Source of the DNA: an archaeon
GTDB taxonomy: Archaea > Hydrothermarchaeota > Hydrothermarchaeia > Hydrothermarchaeales > JALUUU01
Assembly: GCA_027021185.1 (NCBI GenBank)
Contig: JALUUU010000225.1
Coordinates: 1-26,311 of the forward strand
Direction of reading: 5' to 3'
Length of the DNA: 26,311 nucleotides
Part shown: positions 11,442-18,863 of the stretch, one piece after another
How positions within the stretch are numbered: the first letter of the stretch is position 1
Layout of the letters: the number at the start of each line of letters is the position of its first letter
Notes under the pieces: model-generated
Told to the model about the DNA's origin: nothing
Seen by the model: only the letters and a program-made list of their open reading frames with translations
The model's database searches: none
Translations under genes and position numbers: made by a program

Positions 11442-11478
11442 CTATGGTTCCCGCCAATTGCCGAAGGGTGAACCATAG
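11442..11478. repeat. 9-bp inverted repeat abutting the rRNA promoter
   Basis: CTATGGTTC (11442-11450) and GAACCATAG (11470-11478) are perfect inverted copies separated by 19 nt that contain a CAATTG palindrome. In the direction of rRNA transcription the repeat ends about 5 nt before the BRE/TATA element, the place expected for an activator or repressor site. Confidence 0.6.
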
Positions 11479-11712
11479 CTTGTGAGGCTCTCCCTAATGT
11501 CCAGGTTAACATGTAATATATTATTAAAAAACACTGGATAAGGCTTTCATAATGCCCAGGAGTAGCAAAATCTTACAAATAGCATAAGATGCTCTTTTCT
11601 ACTCTACAGAAATCACCTTTTTTGATGAAAAGGGAGGATTATTAAGGAGATGACTTGAGATAATTGATCATTCAATATTGTTTTAAAAAAAAGGAAAGGT
11701 CCCGGGCAAAAG
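11479..11712. other. Non-coding gap between the rRNA promoter region and tRNA-His
   Basis: About 230 bp of A/T-rich sequence with no credible gene. It holds short imperfect hairpins (ATCTTA/TAAGAT near 11570-11590; CCTTTT/AAAAGG near 11613-11631) and an A-run near 11683-11692 that reads as T-rich downstream of tRNA-His on the minus strand and may terminate it. I looked for C/D-box RNA signatures and could not support one. Confidence 0.5.
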
Positions 11713-11785
11713 GGCCGCGACCGGGAATCGAACCCGGGTCAGGGGATCCACAGTCCCCTATTCTAACCACTAAACTATCGCGGCC
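11713..11785 (-). tRNA. tRNA-His (anticodon GUG)
   Basis: Minus-strand cloverleaf with acceptor GCCGCGA/TCGCGGC plus an encoded extra G at position -1 opposite C73, the histidine identity feature. The anticodon stem is GGGGA/TCCCC with loop CTGTGGA (anticodon GTG), and the T-arm is CCGGG-TTCGATT-CCCGG. CCA is not encoded. A TATA-like TTTTATTT near 11811-11821 is about 30 nt upstream. Confidence 0.96.
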
Positions 11786-11810
11786 ATTTTAGGGATGGTT
11801 ATCGGTTGCT

Positions 11811-11823
11811 GAAATAAAAGGTT
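11811..11823. promoter_or_regulatory. A/T box shared by tRNA-His (minus) and the zinc-ribbon/Hsp20 gene (plus)
   Basis: GAAATAAAAG on the plus strand reads CTTTTATTTC on the minus strand. It is centred about 30 nt before the tRNA-His 5' end and about 22 nt before the ATG at 11836. A single region may serve both divergent genes, with a leaderless mRNA on the plus side. Confidence 0.45.
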
Positions 11824-11835
11824 TTTGATGTTACT

Positions 11836-12456
11836 ATGGGCACTAAGGTTGACATGAGGCTAAATTACTGTCCTGTTTGTGGCTCCAAGGTCGATAAAGA
11901 GGTACTTAAGTGTGCCTCCTGTGGAACAGACCTACGAGGTTTTGCCAGCGCTAGATATGGCGGCGACTTTAGGGAGCAGCTCGAGAAAGTGATGAAGGAC
12001 CTTGTGGAGCAGAATGAAGAAACCCTCAGGAAAATGGCTGAGAAAATGGCCAAGGGTGAGCTTACACCCGGGGGTATGTTCTTCTCTGTTGAAATAAGAG
12101 ACGGAAAACCCATTATCAAAAGCGGGACTCTTGAGGAATTTCAGAAGATCATGGAGAACTCTCCTTTGCCTGCCTTCCTAAAAGATATGATGAGAAAGCA
12201 TAACTACAGTCTCGAATTCAGGGAGGCGGAGGCAAGAATAAGGGAAGACCCGGGAGGGAAAGTGATCTACGTCCCTATGCCTGGAGTTGAGAGAATGGAG
12301 GACGTGGAGATAAATAAAAGAGACAACAGCTTGGAGATAGCCGGGAAAAGTTCCAAAACAGTCTACTTTACCCAGGTATCCCTGGATCGCGGCGATACAA
12401 TTGTCAGAGCAAACCTCGACGGAGGCGTTCTCAGGGTTACAGTGAAGAAGCCCTAG
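11836..12456 (+). CDS. Zinc-ribbon protein fused to an Hsp20/alpha-crystallin-like domain
   Basis: This is a 206-aa protein. Residues about 11-30 form a zinc ribbon (YCPVCGS then KCASCGT; Cys12, Cys15, Cys26 and Cys29). Residues about 45-70 are a charged helical stretch (EKVMKDLVEQNEETLRKMAEKMAK). Residues about 140-206 look like an Hsp20/CS beta-sandwich: VIYVPMPGV, EDVEINKRDNSLEIAG and the closing GGVLRVTVKK, equivalent to the alpha-crystallin GVL signature. The start could be ATG 11836 or ATG 11854 (MRLNYCPVCG); neither has a clear ribosome binding site, and the A/T box suits a leaderless start at 11836. Its stop shares CTAG with that of the convergent hsp20. A small-heat-shock-like chaperone or adaptor that binds clients or nucleic acid through the ribbon is inference. 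I do not recognise a named family with exactly this architecture. Confidence 0.75.
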   Translation: MGTKVDMRLNYCPVCGSKVDKEVLKCASCGTDLRGFASARYGGDFREQLEKVMKDLVEQNEETLRKMAEKMAKGELTPGGMFFSVEIRDGKPIIKSGTLEEFQKIMENSPLPAFLKDMMRKHNYSLEFREAEARIREDPGGKVIYVPMPGVERMEDVEINKRDNSLEIAGKSSKTVYFTQVSLDRGDTIVRANLDGGVLRVTVKKP

Positions 12457-13049
12457 TCGGCGATATCTATTTTTCTCCCCCTCTGAGGTCTTGGTTTTTT
12501 CTGAAGAATAACTTCCAAAACACCGTTTTTGAATGAGGCTCTGGCGCTGTCTGGCTCCACTTTTTCCTCAAAGGAGAGCCGTTTTCTGAACCTTGTTTTG
12601 CCAGTGGTCTTTATCTCCAGCCAGTCTTCCCCGGCGTTCAGCTCGATCTCTTCTTTAGCCGCACCAGGCAGCTCGGCGGCCACGATGTACCGCTCTTTCT
12701 CGTCTATTACGTCTACGAAGGGCTCTCTTTCGCCGGTGAGAATGGGCTCGAAACCCTCCTTTGTGGGCCTTATGTTGCCGAACTCCTTGATCACTGGCTC
12801 TTCTCCGGGACGGTGGGTATAGCTGAATCCCCAGTAAAAAGGCCCGTATTCCTTTATTCTTCCCCTGGGAGTGTCAACCTCCCTTACAAGGTCCTCTGGC
12901 AGGCTGGCCTCAAACCTCTCAAACTCTTTCCTCAGCTCCTCGAAGGGATCGGTTATGGAGAAAGGCCTGCCCGAGAAGAGGCTCATGTTTTTCTCCATAT
13001 CCCGAAGCATCTTGTCTATTAAATCAAAGATTGACGGCCTTTTTTTCAT
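12453..13049 (-). CDS. Hsp20/alpha-crystallin family small heat-shock protein
   Basis: This is a 198-aa protein with an N-terminal helical arm (KKRPSIFDLIDKMLRDMEKN) and a long Pro/Gly-containing linker. The C-terminal alpha-crystallin domain spans about residues 105-190: EPFVDVIDEKERYIVAAELPG, KEEIELNAGEDWLEIKT and the signature RASFKNGVLEVILQKK. Small heat-shock proteins hold unfolding proteins without ATP. I chose the ATG at 13049 over one 20 codons upstream because GGAGGGAT sits just before it and the earlier codons overlap the end of usp. It lies 10 nt after usp, in the same operon. The GYGP-linked long linker resembles archaeal GvpH/Hsp20-like proteins; no gas-vesicle genes are nearby. 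Confidence 0.9.
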   Translation of the reverse strand: MKKRPSIFDLIDKMLRDMEKNMSLFSGRPFSITDPFEELRKEFERFEASLPEDLVREVDTPRGRIKEYGPFYWGFSYTHRPGEEPVIKEFGNIRPTKEGFEPILTGEREPFVDVIDEKERYIVAAELPGAAKEEIELNAGEDWLEIKTTGKTRFRKRLSFEEKVEPDSARASFKNGVLEVILQKKPRPQRGRKIDIAD

Positions 13050-13059
13050 GCCATCCCTC

Positions 13060-13548
13060 CTACATTCCTCTCGCCCTTTCGAAGAATGGAAGACCCTTCT
13101 CTTTTTCACGGATCGTCAATACCGGGCACGGGGCATGGGAGATAACTGAGGCGGCGACGCTGCCTAACAAGCGCTTTGTGCCTGTCGCCCCCTTAGTGCT
13201 CATCACTATGAGGTCTACACTTTCATTGGCAGCGGCTTTAATTATCTCATCCGCCGGTGAACCAGATGTCACTATTGATCTAGCCTTAAGCCCCGCCTTC
13301 TCCGCCGCCTTAACTATCTTATCCACGCTGGCCTTTGCCAGATCATTTTTCAGATCCTCTATTATTTGAGCGCCCTCCGCTGCACCGGTTCCTGTGTAGC
13401 AGGAGGACTCAAAGGGTGCAGCAAGCACGTAGATGGTGACAATCTCCGCACCTTTATGTTTGCCAAGTTCGATCGCTGGCTCCAATGCGGTTTCAGCCAG
13501 CTCTGACCCATCTGTCGGAACCAAAATTTTCTTAACATTCCATGTCAT
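13060..13548 (-). CDS. Universal stress protein (UspA family)
   Basis: This 162-aa alpha/beta protein starts with KKILVPTDGSELAETALEPA, the classical Usp N-terminus, and ends with DLIVMSTKGATG, RLLGSVAASVISHAPCPVLTI, the classical C-terminal half. In ATP-binding members the loop reads Gly-x2-Gly-x9-Gly-Ser/Thr. Here the first Gly is Ser and the second spacing is eight residues, so nucleotide binding is uncertain. It precedes hsp20 by 10 nt on the same strand, suggesting a joint stress operon. An A/T-rich box at 13584-13600 sits about 40 nt upstream of the ATG, giving a short leader. Confidence 0.92.
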   Translation of the reverse strand: MTWNVKKILVPTDGSELAETALEPAIELGKHKGAEIVTIYVLAAPFESSCYTGTGAAEGAQIIEDLKNDLAKASVDKIVKAAEKAGLKARSIVTSGSPADEIIKAAANESVDLIVMSTKGATGTKRLLGSVAASVISHAPCPVLTIREKEKGLPFFERARGM

Positions 13549-13583
13549 TCAAACAACCCCCCATAGATTACTTAACCGTCTGT

Positions 13584-13600
13584 GAATATATATTTTATTC
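13584..13600 (-). promoter_or_regulatory. TATA region of the usp-hsp20 operon
   Basis: The near-palindromic GAATATATATTTTATTC lies upstream of usp on the minus strand, with a predicted start near 13566. A separate box for the plus-strand superoperon lies at 13626-13637. Confidence 0.5.
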
Positions 13601-13625
13601 TAACCTATTCTTCTAGTATCCCAAA

Positions 13626-13637
13626 CCTTTTTAAAGG
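13626..13637 (+). promoter_or_regulatory. TATA box for the rpl15e superoperon
   Basis: CCTTTTTAAAGG is centred about 31 nt before the rpl15e ATG (13663), giving a transcript start near 13658 with almost no leader. The genes from rpl15e to taw1 follow with no comparable intergenic promoter, so this may drive the whole cluster. Confidence 0.55.
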
Positions 13638-13662
13638 AGGTCTTCCCAAGGCTAGTGGTGCC

Positions 13663-14253
13663 ATGTCTCTTTCCATGTATAAAAGCATAGCTAAAGCCTG
13701 GAACAGGCCGAAGGCGAGCTACGTTAAAGAGCTCCTGAGAGAACGCCTGATAGAGTGGAGGCGAGGCAGAAGTGTTGTCAGACTCGACCATCCCACCAGG
13801 TTAGATCGCGCCAGGGCCCTGGGTTTCAAGGCAAAACCAGGGATAATAGTCGTTCGCTCAAGAATCAGGCGGGGCGGCAGAAGGAAAGAGAGAGTAAACG
13901 CCGCAAGAAAACCAAAGAAGATGGGTGTCAAAAAGTACACCCCCAAGAAAAGTCTTAGGTGGATTGCGGAGGAGCGCGCCCAGCGCAGGTATCCTAATCT
14001 AGAGGTTCTCAATTCATACTGGGTAGGGGAGGATGGCAGGTATAAATACTACGAGGTAATCCTCGTTGACCCATCGCATCCATCAATTAAAAACGACAAG
14101 AACCTTAAATGGATAGTTGAAAAACAGCATAAAGGCAGAGTATTCAGGGGTCTCACTTCCGCTGGAAAGCATTCCAGGGGCCTGAGGAATAAGGGGAAAG
14201 GGGCTGAGAAAATACGGCCCAGCATAAGAGCAAATAAGGGTCGGGGCAAGTAG
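13663..14253 (+). CDS. rpl15e: Large ribosomal subunit protein eL15
   Basis: This 196-aa basic protein of the archaeal/eukaryotic L15e family starts MSLSMYKSIAKAWNRP and includes a VRLDHPTRLDRARALGFKAK segment, a RRGGRRKERVNAARK run and NLEVLNSYWVGEDGRYKYYEV. It binds 23S rRNA in the large subunit. I chose the ATG at 13663 because earlier in-frame codons do not match the family and a TATA box lies just before it. It is the first gene of the exosome superoperon; rnp3 begins 17 nt after its stop. Confidence 0.96.
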   Translation: MSLSMYKSIAKAWNRPKASYVKELLRERLIEWRRGRSVVRLDHPTRLDRARALGFKAKPGIIVVRSRIRRGGRRKERVNAARKPKKMGVKKYTPKKSLRWIAEERAQRRYPNLEVLNSYWVGEDGRYKYYEVILVDPSHPSIKNDKNLKWIVEKQHKGRVFRGLTSAGKHSRGLRNKGKGAEKIRPSIRANKGRGK

Positions 14254-14270
14254 GACTCCCGCAGGTTGCT

Positions 14271-14879
14271 ATGCGCTTTATAGATCTTCACGTTCATTCC
14301 AATCTTTCAACAGGGGCAGATTCTCCTGAGAAGATGCTAGAGCACGCCGGAGCCCTTAAGGTGACCCTGGGGCTCTGCGATGGAGCCAGAGGGGATTATC
14401 CCTCAGGTATCGAGCTCTCACCCACAAGTCGCCGAGATCTCAGGCAGAAACTCGGGAAAAAACTTGATTATGCCGTAGTTTGCGGAGGCAGCTACAGGAT
14501 AAATAGGCTTGCAGTAGCCGAGTCCAGGGTTGATATCCTGGCGCATCCAGACCTAGGCAGGAGAGACTCTGGGGTGGATGCCATAGTGGCCAGAGCCGCG
14601 GCAGAGAATAAAGTAGCCCTCGAGGTCAACCTTGGCAGAATAATAAACACCTCCGGGACCGGGAGGGTTTACGTCCTGAGAAACATTAAAAAAACCCTTA
14701 TGCTCGCTAGAAAGTACGGAGCACCTCTGATCGCGTCGACCGGAGCTGAGTCCTGGATAGGCCTCAGGGGTGGAGACGGGGTTTATAGTCTCCTCCGAAT
14801 GATAGGATTTCAAGAAGATGAGGCCCTCGACGCCATGGTTACGGTGCCGGCGAAGATCCTGCGAGGGGAGATGAAATGA
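14271..14879 (+). CDS. rnp3: Ribonuclease P protein component 3 (Rpp30)
   Basis: This 202-aa protein has a PHP-like TIM-barrel fold. It begins RFIDLHVHSNLSTGADS, followed by a DILAHPDLGRRDSGVDAI segment and GAPLIASTGAESWIGLRGG, all typical of archaeal Rpp30. With Pop5 it activates the catalytic RNase P RNA in maturation of tRNA 5' ends. Its stop overlaps the start of rnp2 (ATGA), so translation of the two partners is coupled. The RNase P RNA is not in the window. Confidence 0.92.
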   Translation: MRFIDLHVHSNLSTGADSPEKMLEHAGALKVTLGLCDGARGDYPSGIELSPTSRRDLRQKLGKKLDYAVVCGGSYRINRLAVAESRVDILAHPDLGRRDSGVDAIVARAAAENKVALEVNLGRIINTSGTGRVYVLRNIKKTLMLARKYGAPLIASTGAESWIGLRGGDGVYSLLRMIGFQEDEALDAMVTVPAKILRGEMK

Positions 14880-15229
14880 GGATAAAGGCCCTGCCCTCGT
14901 CGCTAAGGACAAAGAAACGCTATGTCGCATTTAAGGTTTATTCCCAGGAGCCGGTTACGAGGGATGACGTGGTTCGGGCGATTTGGAAGGAAACCCTGGG
15001 TTTTCTCGGGGAGAATAAGGCCAGCGAGCTTGAAATGTGGGTTCTGGACTACGACAATGGAAGCCAGCAGGGGTTTCTAACGTGCGCCCATACGAGTGTA
15101 GAGGCCGTTAAGGCATGCCTCACCCTGGTTAACTCTGTTCAAGACAAGAAGTTCATGGTTCACGTATTAGGGGTGTCGGGCACAGTAAAGGCTTTAAATA
15201 GGAAGTTCTTAAATAAGGTAAAAAAGTAA
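14876..15229 (+). CDS. rnp2: Ribonuclease P protein component 2 (Pop5)
   Basis: This is a 117-aa small basic protein with an RRM-like fold. SLRTKKRYVAFKVYSQEP at the N-terminus and the later GFLTCAHTSVEAVKACLTLV and VHVLGVSGTVKALNRKFL match archaeal Pop5. It forms a heterotetramer with Rpp30 that contacts the catalytic domain of the RNase P RNA. It overlaps rnp3 by 4 nt. Confidence 0.92.
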   Translation: MRIKALPSSLRTKKRYVAFKVYSQEPVTRDDVVRAIWKETLGFLGENKASELEMWVLDYDNGSQQGFLTCAHTSVEAVKACLTLVNSVQDKKFMVHVLGVSGTVKALNRKFLNKVKK

Positions 15230-15241
15230 GGAGGCTATAGA

Positions 15242-15961
15242 ATGCAACCGTTACCCAGCATGGGCTACGACAGGGCTATAACCGTCTTCAGCCCAGATGG
15301 CAGGCTGTTCCAAGTCGAGTACGCTAGAGAAGCTGTTAAAAGGGGCACAACGTCACTGGGGATAAGATACAAAGATGGTATTGTCCTGGCGGTGGATAAG
15401 CGCATAACCAGTAAGCTCGTTGAGGCAGAGTCAATAGAGAAAATTTTCCAGATAGATGAAAATATTGGCGCTGCCACCTCAGGCTTGGTGGCCGACGCAA
15501 GAGTTTTGATTGATAGGGCGAGATTAGAAGCCCAGGCAAATAGGATAACCTACAACGAATCAATCGATATAGAGATCCTTGCTAAAAAAATATGCGATTT
15601 CAAGCAGCTTTACACCCAGCATGGAGGTGTCAGGCCCTTCGGCATCGCCCTCTTATTGGCTGGCGTGAACAAGTCTCCAAGGCTCTTCGAAACCGATCCC
15701 AGCGGAGCCCTTATCGAGTATAAGGCGACCGCTATAGGGGCTGGGAGAGCCACGGCAATGGAGATATTTGAGGAGAAGTACAGAGAAGACATGGGCAAGG
15801 ATGAGGCCATTGAGCTAGCTCTCAAGGTGATGAAGGAAGTCACTGAGGGAAAGATAAGTGAGGAAACCATCGAGGTTGCTGTAATCGAACTTGAAACAAA
15901 ATTGTTCAAAAAGCTTTCTCCGAAGGAGGTTAAAACGTACATCGAAAAGGTTAAGGGGTGA
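15242..15961 (+). CDS. psmA: Proteasome subunit alpha
   Basis: This 239-aa alpha-type subunit of the 20S proteasome forms the outer, gating rings. The N-terminal signature MGYDRAITVFSPDGRLFQVE is diagnostic; GTTSLGIRYKDGIVLAVDKR and GGVRPFGIALLLAGV follow. As expected of an alpha subunit there is no propeptide or catalytic N-terminal Thr. A GGAGG site (15230-15234) directly after the rnp2 stop precedes the ATG by 7 nt. Its stop overlaps the GTG start of sbds (GTGA). The beta subunit is not in this window. Confidence 0.97.
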   Translation: MQPLPSMGYDRAITVFSPDGRLFQVEYAREAVKRGTTSLGIRYKDGIVLAVDKRITSKLVEAESIEKIFQIDENIGAATSGLVADARVLIDRARLEAQANRITYNESIDIEILAKKICDFKQLYTQHGGVRPFGIALLLAGVNKSPRLFETDPSGALIEYKATAIGAGRATAMEIFEEKYREDMGKDEAIELALKVMKEVTEGKISEETIEVAVIELETKLFKKLSPKEVKTYIEKVKG

Positions 15962-16674
15962 TCCCCCTGGTCAGCCTGGAAAAAGCGGTTATCGCCAGGC
16001 TCGACACCCATGGAGAGCGTTTTGAGGTTCTCGTGGATCCAGACCTGGCGGTAGAATTTAAGCGCAAAGGAGAACCAGATATTTCCCAGGTACTTGCTGT
16101 GGAAACTATCTTCAAGGACGCCAGAAAAGGTGCCCGGGCGTCCGAGGAGCGGATGCGGGAGATATTCGGCACCACCGAATCATTAAAGGTTGCAGAGAAG
16201 ATATTAAAAAAAGGCGAGATACAATTTACCACGGAGCAGAGAAGAAAGCTAATGGAGGCAAAGAAGAAAAAACTCGCCTCCATTATCTCGAGAAACTCCA
16301 TCAACCCACAAACAGATGCTCCTCATCCCCCCCATAGGATAGAACAGGCCCTTAAAGAAGTGAGGTTCCATGTTGATCTGTCAAAGCCAGCGGAAGACCA
16401 GGTGCAGAAAGCGGTTAAGGCCATCAGGGGTCTTCTCCCTATTCGATTTGAGGTGCGCAGAGTGGCTGTAAAAATTCCTGGACAATACGCTGGCAAGGCT
16501 TATTCGGTGATAAAAAGCTTTGGAGACGTTAAGAAGGAAGAATGGCAGAAGGATGGCTCTTGGCTCCTCCTTATGGAAATTCCGGCTGGCGTAGTGGAGG
16601 AGTTTTTCAGGGATCTTAATGCCTTGACTAAGGGGGAAGCTGAGACCAAGATACTCAGGAAGGACTTAGGATGA
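15958..16674 (+). CDS. sbds: Ribosome maturation protein SBDS homologue
   Basis: This 238-aa protein starts with a GTG overlapping the psmA stop by 4 nt. The N-terminal FYSH domain (VSLEKAVIARLDTHGERFEV and DPDLAVEFKRKGE) is followed by a helical linker (about residues 90-165) with HPPHRIEQALKEV, and a C-terminal ferredoxin-like domain. In eukaryotes SBDS with EFL1 releases eIF6 from nascent 60S subunits; in archaea a role in large-subunit maturation is assumed. The first residues (MIPLVSLEKA) place the start 3-4 codons before the common VSL(D/E)KA, and no other start codon is available nearby. It is a standard member of the exosome cluster. Confidence 0.95.
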   Translation: MIPLVSLEKAVIARLDTHGERFEVLVDPDLAVEFKRKGEPDISQVLAVETIFKDARKGARASEERMREIFGTTESLKVAEKILKKGEIQFTTEQRRKLMEAKKKKLASIISRNSINPQTDAPHPPHRIEQALKEVRFHVDLSKPAEDQVQKAVKAIRGLLPIRFEVRRVAVKIPGQYAGKAYSVIKSFGDVKKEEWQKDGSWLLLMEIPAGVVEEFFRDLNALTKGEAETKILRKDLG

Positions 16675-17354
16675 AGGATAATCTCTCACGCAGGATGGTC
16701 ATTCCCGGCGAAGTCGTCGCCGAGGGCGACGTTAACCTGGGAAGCGGCGTATATAGGGAGGGGGATAAAGTATGCGCCAGCATTATGGGTCTCTTGGAGA
16801 AGCGGAAGAGCTTCGTAAAGGTTATTCCCCTCACCGGGAGGTACATCCCTAAAGTTGGCGACTTTGTCATAGGTAAAGTAACGGATGTAAACTTGACCCA
16901 TTGGTATGTGGATATAAACTCTGCCTACAACGCGATACTGAATCCCAGGGACTACTTTAGAGATATCGACGCCTTCCAGACAAGCCTACTCAAAATCCTT
17001 GCCCCCGGAGATATGATATTCGCTGTTGTTCGGGAGATAACTCCGACAAAAAAAGTATATATCGCCATGACCAATAGGGGGGCGCGCCTTCTGAGAGGAG
17101 GACGATTATTGACCATAAACCCTGCCAAAGTTCCCAGGGTAATTGGAAGGAAAAGCTCAATGATCTCCATGATCAAGAAGGAAGTTAAGTGCAGCATCCT
17201 TGTTGGACAGAACGGTAGAATATGGATTAAAGGTAAGCCGGAGCTTGTGGAGATAGCTGTAAAGGCTATTAAGAGGATTGAGAGGGAGGCTCACTTGTCC
17301 GGTCTTACTGATTCCATAAAAAGCATGATAATTGAAGAGAGGGAAAAGCTATGA
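16671..17354 (+). CDS. rrp4: Exosome complex RNA-binding protein Rrp4
   Basis: This is a 227-aa cap subunit of the archaeal exosome. An N-terminal domain (RRMVIPGEVVAEGD; GSGVYREGDKV) is followed by an S1 domain (about residues 60-140; GRYIPKVGDFVIGKVTDVN) and a KH domain (about 145-215; VPRVIGRKSSMISMI, then ILVGQNGRIWIKG). It binds RNA over the Rrp41/Rrp42 hexamer and feeds substrates into the chamber. It overlaps sbds and rrp41 by 4 nt each (ATGA). Confidence 0.96.
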   Translation: MKDNLSRRMVIPGEVVAEGDVNLGSGVYREGDKVCASIMGLLEKRKSFVKVIPLTGRYIPKVGDFVIGKVTDVNLTHWYVDINSAYNAILNPRDYFRDIDAFQTSLLKILAPGDMIFAVVREITPTKKVYIAMTNRGARLLRGGRLLTINPAKVPRVIGRKSSMISMIKKEVKCSILVGQNGRIWIKGKPELVEIAVKAIKRIEREAHLSGLTDSIKSMIIEEREKL

Positions 17355-18070
17355 AAATAGGGCAACCCGAGAAATTCATAATAGACGGGAAAAGACTCGA
17401 TGGTCGAAAGCCTGATGAAATGAGGGAGGTGAAGATTCAGGCAGGAGTCTTGAAGCGGGCGGATGGCTCTGCGTTAGTGGAGTGGGGTGGCAACAAGGTT
17501 ATCGCCGCCTGCTACGGACCCCGGGAAGTGCATCCCAGACATCTAGCGAAAAGCGATAAGGCTATTTTGAGGTGCACTTACAATATGGCCCCCTTCTCTG
17601 TCTCTGACAGAAAACGTCCCGGGCCTGACAGGAGGAGTGTGGAAATATCTAAGGTAACCCGCTTAGCTCTGGAGCCGGTTATATTTACAAATCTCTATCC
17701 AAGGACCACTATAGATGTCTTTATAGAGGTTCTCCAAGCTAACGCGGGGACAAGGTGCACAGGAATAACCGCCGCCTCTGTGGCCCTTGCCGATGCGGGG
17801 ATACCTATGAGGGATCTTGTCCCGGCATGCGCTGCGGGCAAAGTAGGTGGCGAGGTCGTTCTTGATCTTTTTGACATAGAGGACAACTATGGAGAGGCTG
17901 ACCTCCCCGTGGCATTGATACCGAAGAACAATGAGATAACCCTGCTCCAGATGGATGGAAACTTCACCAAAAAAGAATTTGAGAAGGCCCTGGACCTCGC
18001 TATACAGGGATGTATGAAGATATACGAGCTTCAGAAAGGAGCCTTGAGAGAGAGGTACGGAGGTGAGTAG
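17351..18070 (+). CDS. rrp41: Exosome complex exonuclease Rrp41
   Basis: This 239-aa RNase PH-fold protein is the catalytic subunit of the archaeal exosome, a phosphate-dependent 3'-5' exoribonuclease that also adds tails in reverse. It shows RLDGRKPDEMREV at the N-terminus, a basic phosphate/RNA site around RKRPGPDRRS, and the catalytic-site NYGEADLPVAL stretch with its conserved acidic residues. It forms a hexamer with Rrp42. It is translationally coupled to rrp4 (4-nt overlap), and the rrp42 ribosome binding site lies within its last codons. Confidence 0.97.
   Translation: MKIGQPEKFIIDGKRLDGRKPDEMREVKIQAGVLKRADGSALVEWGGNKVIAACYGPREVHPRHLAKSDKAILRCTYNMAPFSVSDRKRPGPDRRSVEISKVTRLALEPVIFTNLYPRTTIDVFIEVLQANAGTRCTGITAASVALADAGIPMRDLVPACAAGKVGGEVVLDLFDIEDNYGEADLPVALIPKNNEITLLQMDGNFTKKEFEKALDLAIQGCMKIYELQKGALRERYGGE
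18059..18066 (+). promoter_or_regulatory. Ribosome binding site deciding the rrp42 start
   Basis: GGAGGTGA is complementary to the UCACCUCC tail of the 16S in this window. It lies inside the end of rrp41, and its distance to ATG 18072 (about 5 nt) supports that start over the overlapping GTG 18063. Confidence 0.8.
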
Positions 18071-18071
18071 A

Positions 18072-18854
18072 ATGGAGGAGATAGTCTCAGAGATAAAGAA
18101 AGATTATATAGCCTCTCTCCTCGATCAGGGGAAACGCCAGGACGGCCGAGGATTTGACGATTACAGAGAGATAATCGTGGAAAAAGGCATCTCTAACAAG
18201 GCAGAGGGTTCCGCCCTGGTTAGAATAGGAGATACCCAGGTGATGGTCGGGGTAAAGCTAGCAGTTGGAGAGCCCTTCCCAGACATGCCTGATTCCGGAG
18301 TGCTCACAACCAATGCTGAGCTGATACCTCTTGCTTCGCCGACATTTGAGAAGGGACCGCCGGATGAGAACACCATAGAGCTTGCTAGGGTTGTGGATCG
18401 AGGAATAAGGGAGTCGGGCTGCATAGACTTGGAGAAGCTGTGCATTGCAGAGGGAGAAAAGGTCTGGATCGTCTTCGTGGACATCCATGTTCTTGACTAT
18501 GACGGCAACCTTTTCGATGCATCATCTCTTGGATCCATAGCGGCTCTCCTGGACACCCGTCTTCCAAAGATTGAAGACGGCAGAATTCTCTATGGCGAGA
18601 AAACCAGGAAAAAGCTCCCAGTAGTTGACAAACCTGTGGAGACGACCTACGCCAAGATAGGGAACAACATAATCCTGGATCCGTCCTTGGACGAAGAGCT
18701 TGTAATGGATGCCAGGCTAACGGTGGCTACAACTGAAAAAGGCGAGATATGCGCTATGCAGAAAGGCGGCGCCGGGACCTATACTAGGGAGGAAATCCTT
18801 GATATAGTCTCCAGAAGCATTGATAAAGGAAAAGAACTGAGAAAGTACCTTTAG
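18072..18854 (+). CDS. rrp42: Exosome complex component Rrp42
   Basis: This 260-aa non-catalytic RNase PH-fold partner of Rrp41 includes RQDGRGFDDYREI, an IGDTQVMVGVKLAVGEP segment, NAELIPLASPTFEKGPPDE and the C-terminal GGAGTYTREEI. I chose the ATG at 18072 rather than a GTG at 18063 because GGAGGTGA (18059-18066), a perfect match to the 16S tail, is spaced 5-6 nt before the ATG and would overlap the GTG. It begins 1 nt after the rrp41 stop. Confidence 0.96.
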   Translation: MEEIVSEIKKDYIASLLDQGKRQDGRGFDDYREIIVEKGISNKAEGSALVRIGDTQVMVGVKLAVGEPFPDMPDSGVLTTNAELIPLASPTFEKGPPDENTIELARVVDRGIRESGCIDLEKLCIAEGEKVWIVFVDIHVLDYDGNLFDASSLGSIAALLDTRLPKIEDGRILYGEKTRKKLPVVDKPVETTYAKIGNNIILDPSLDEELVMDARLTVATTEKGEICAMQKGGAGTYTREEILDIVSRSIDKGKELRKYL

Positions 18855-18863
18855 GGTGGAGAA

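Noticed and set aside
11611..11680. TGATGA and GATGA motifs that could be C boxes of a guide RNA.
   Set aside because: No matching CTGA D or D' boxes were found at suitable spacing, so a C/D RNA cannot be supported.
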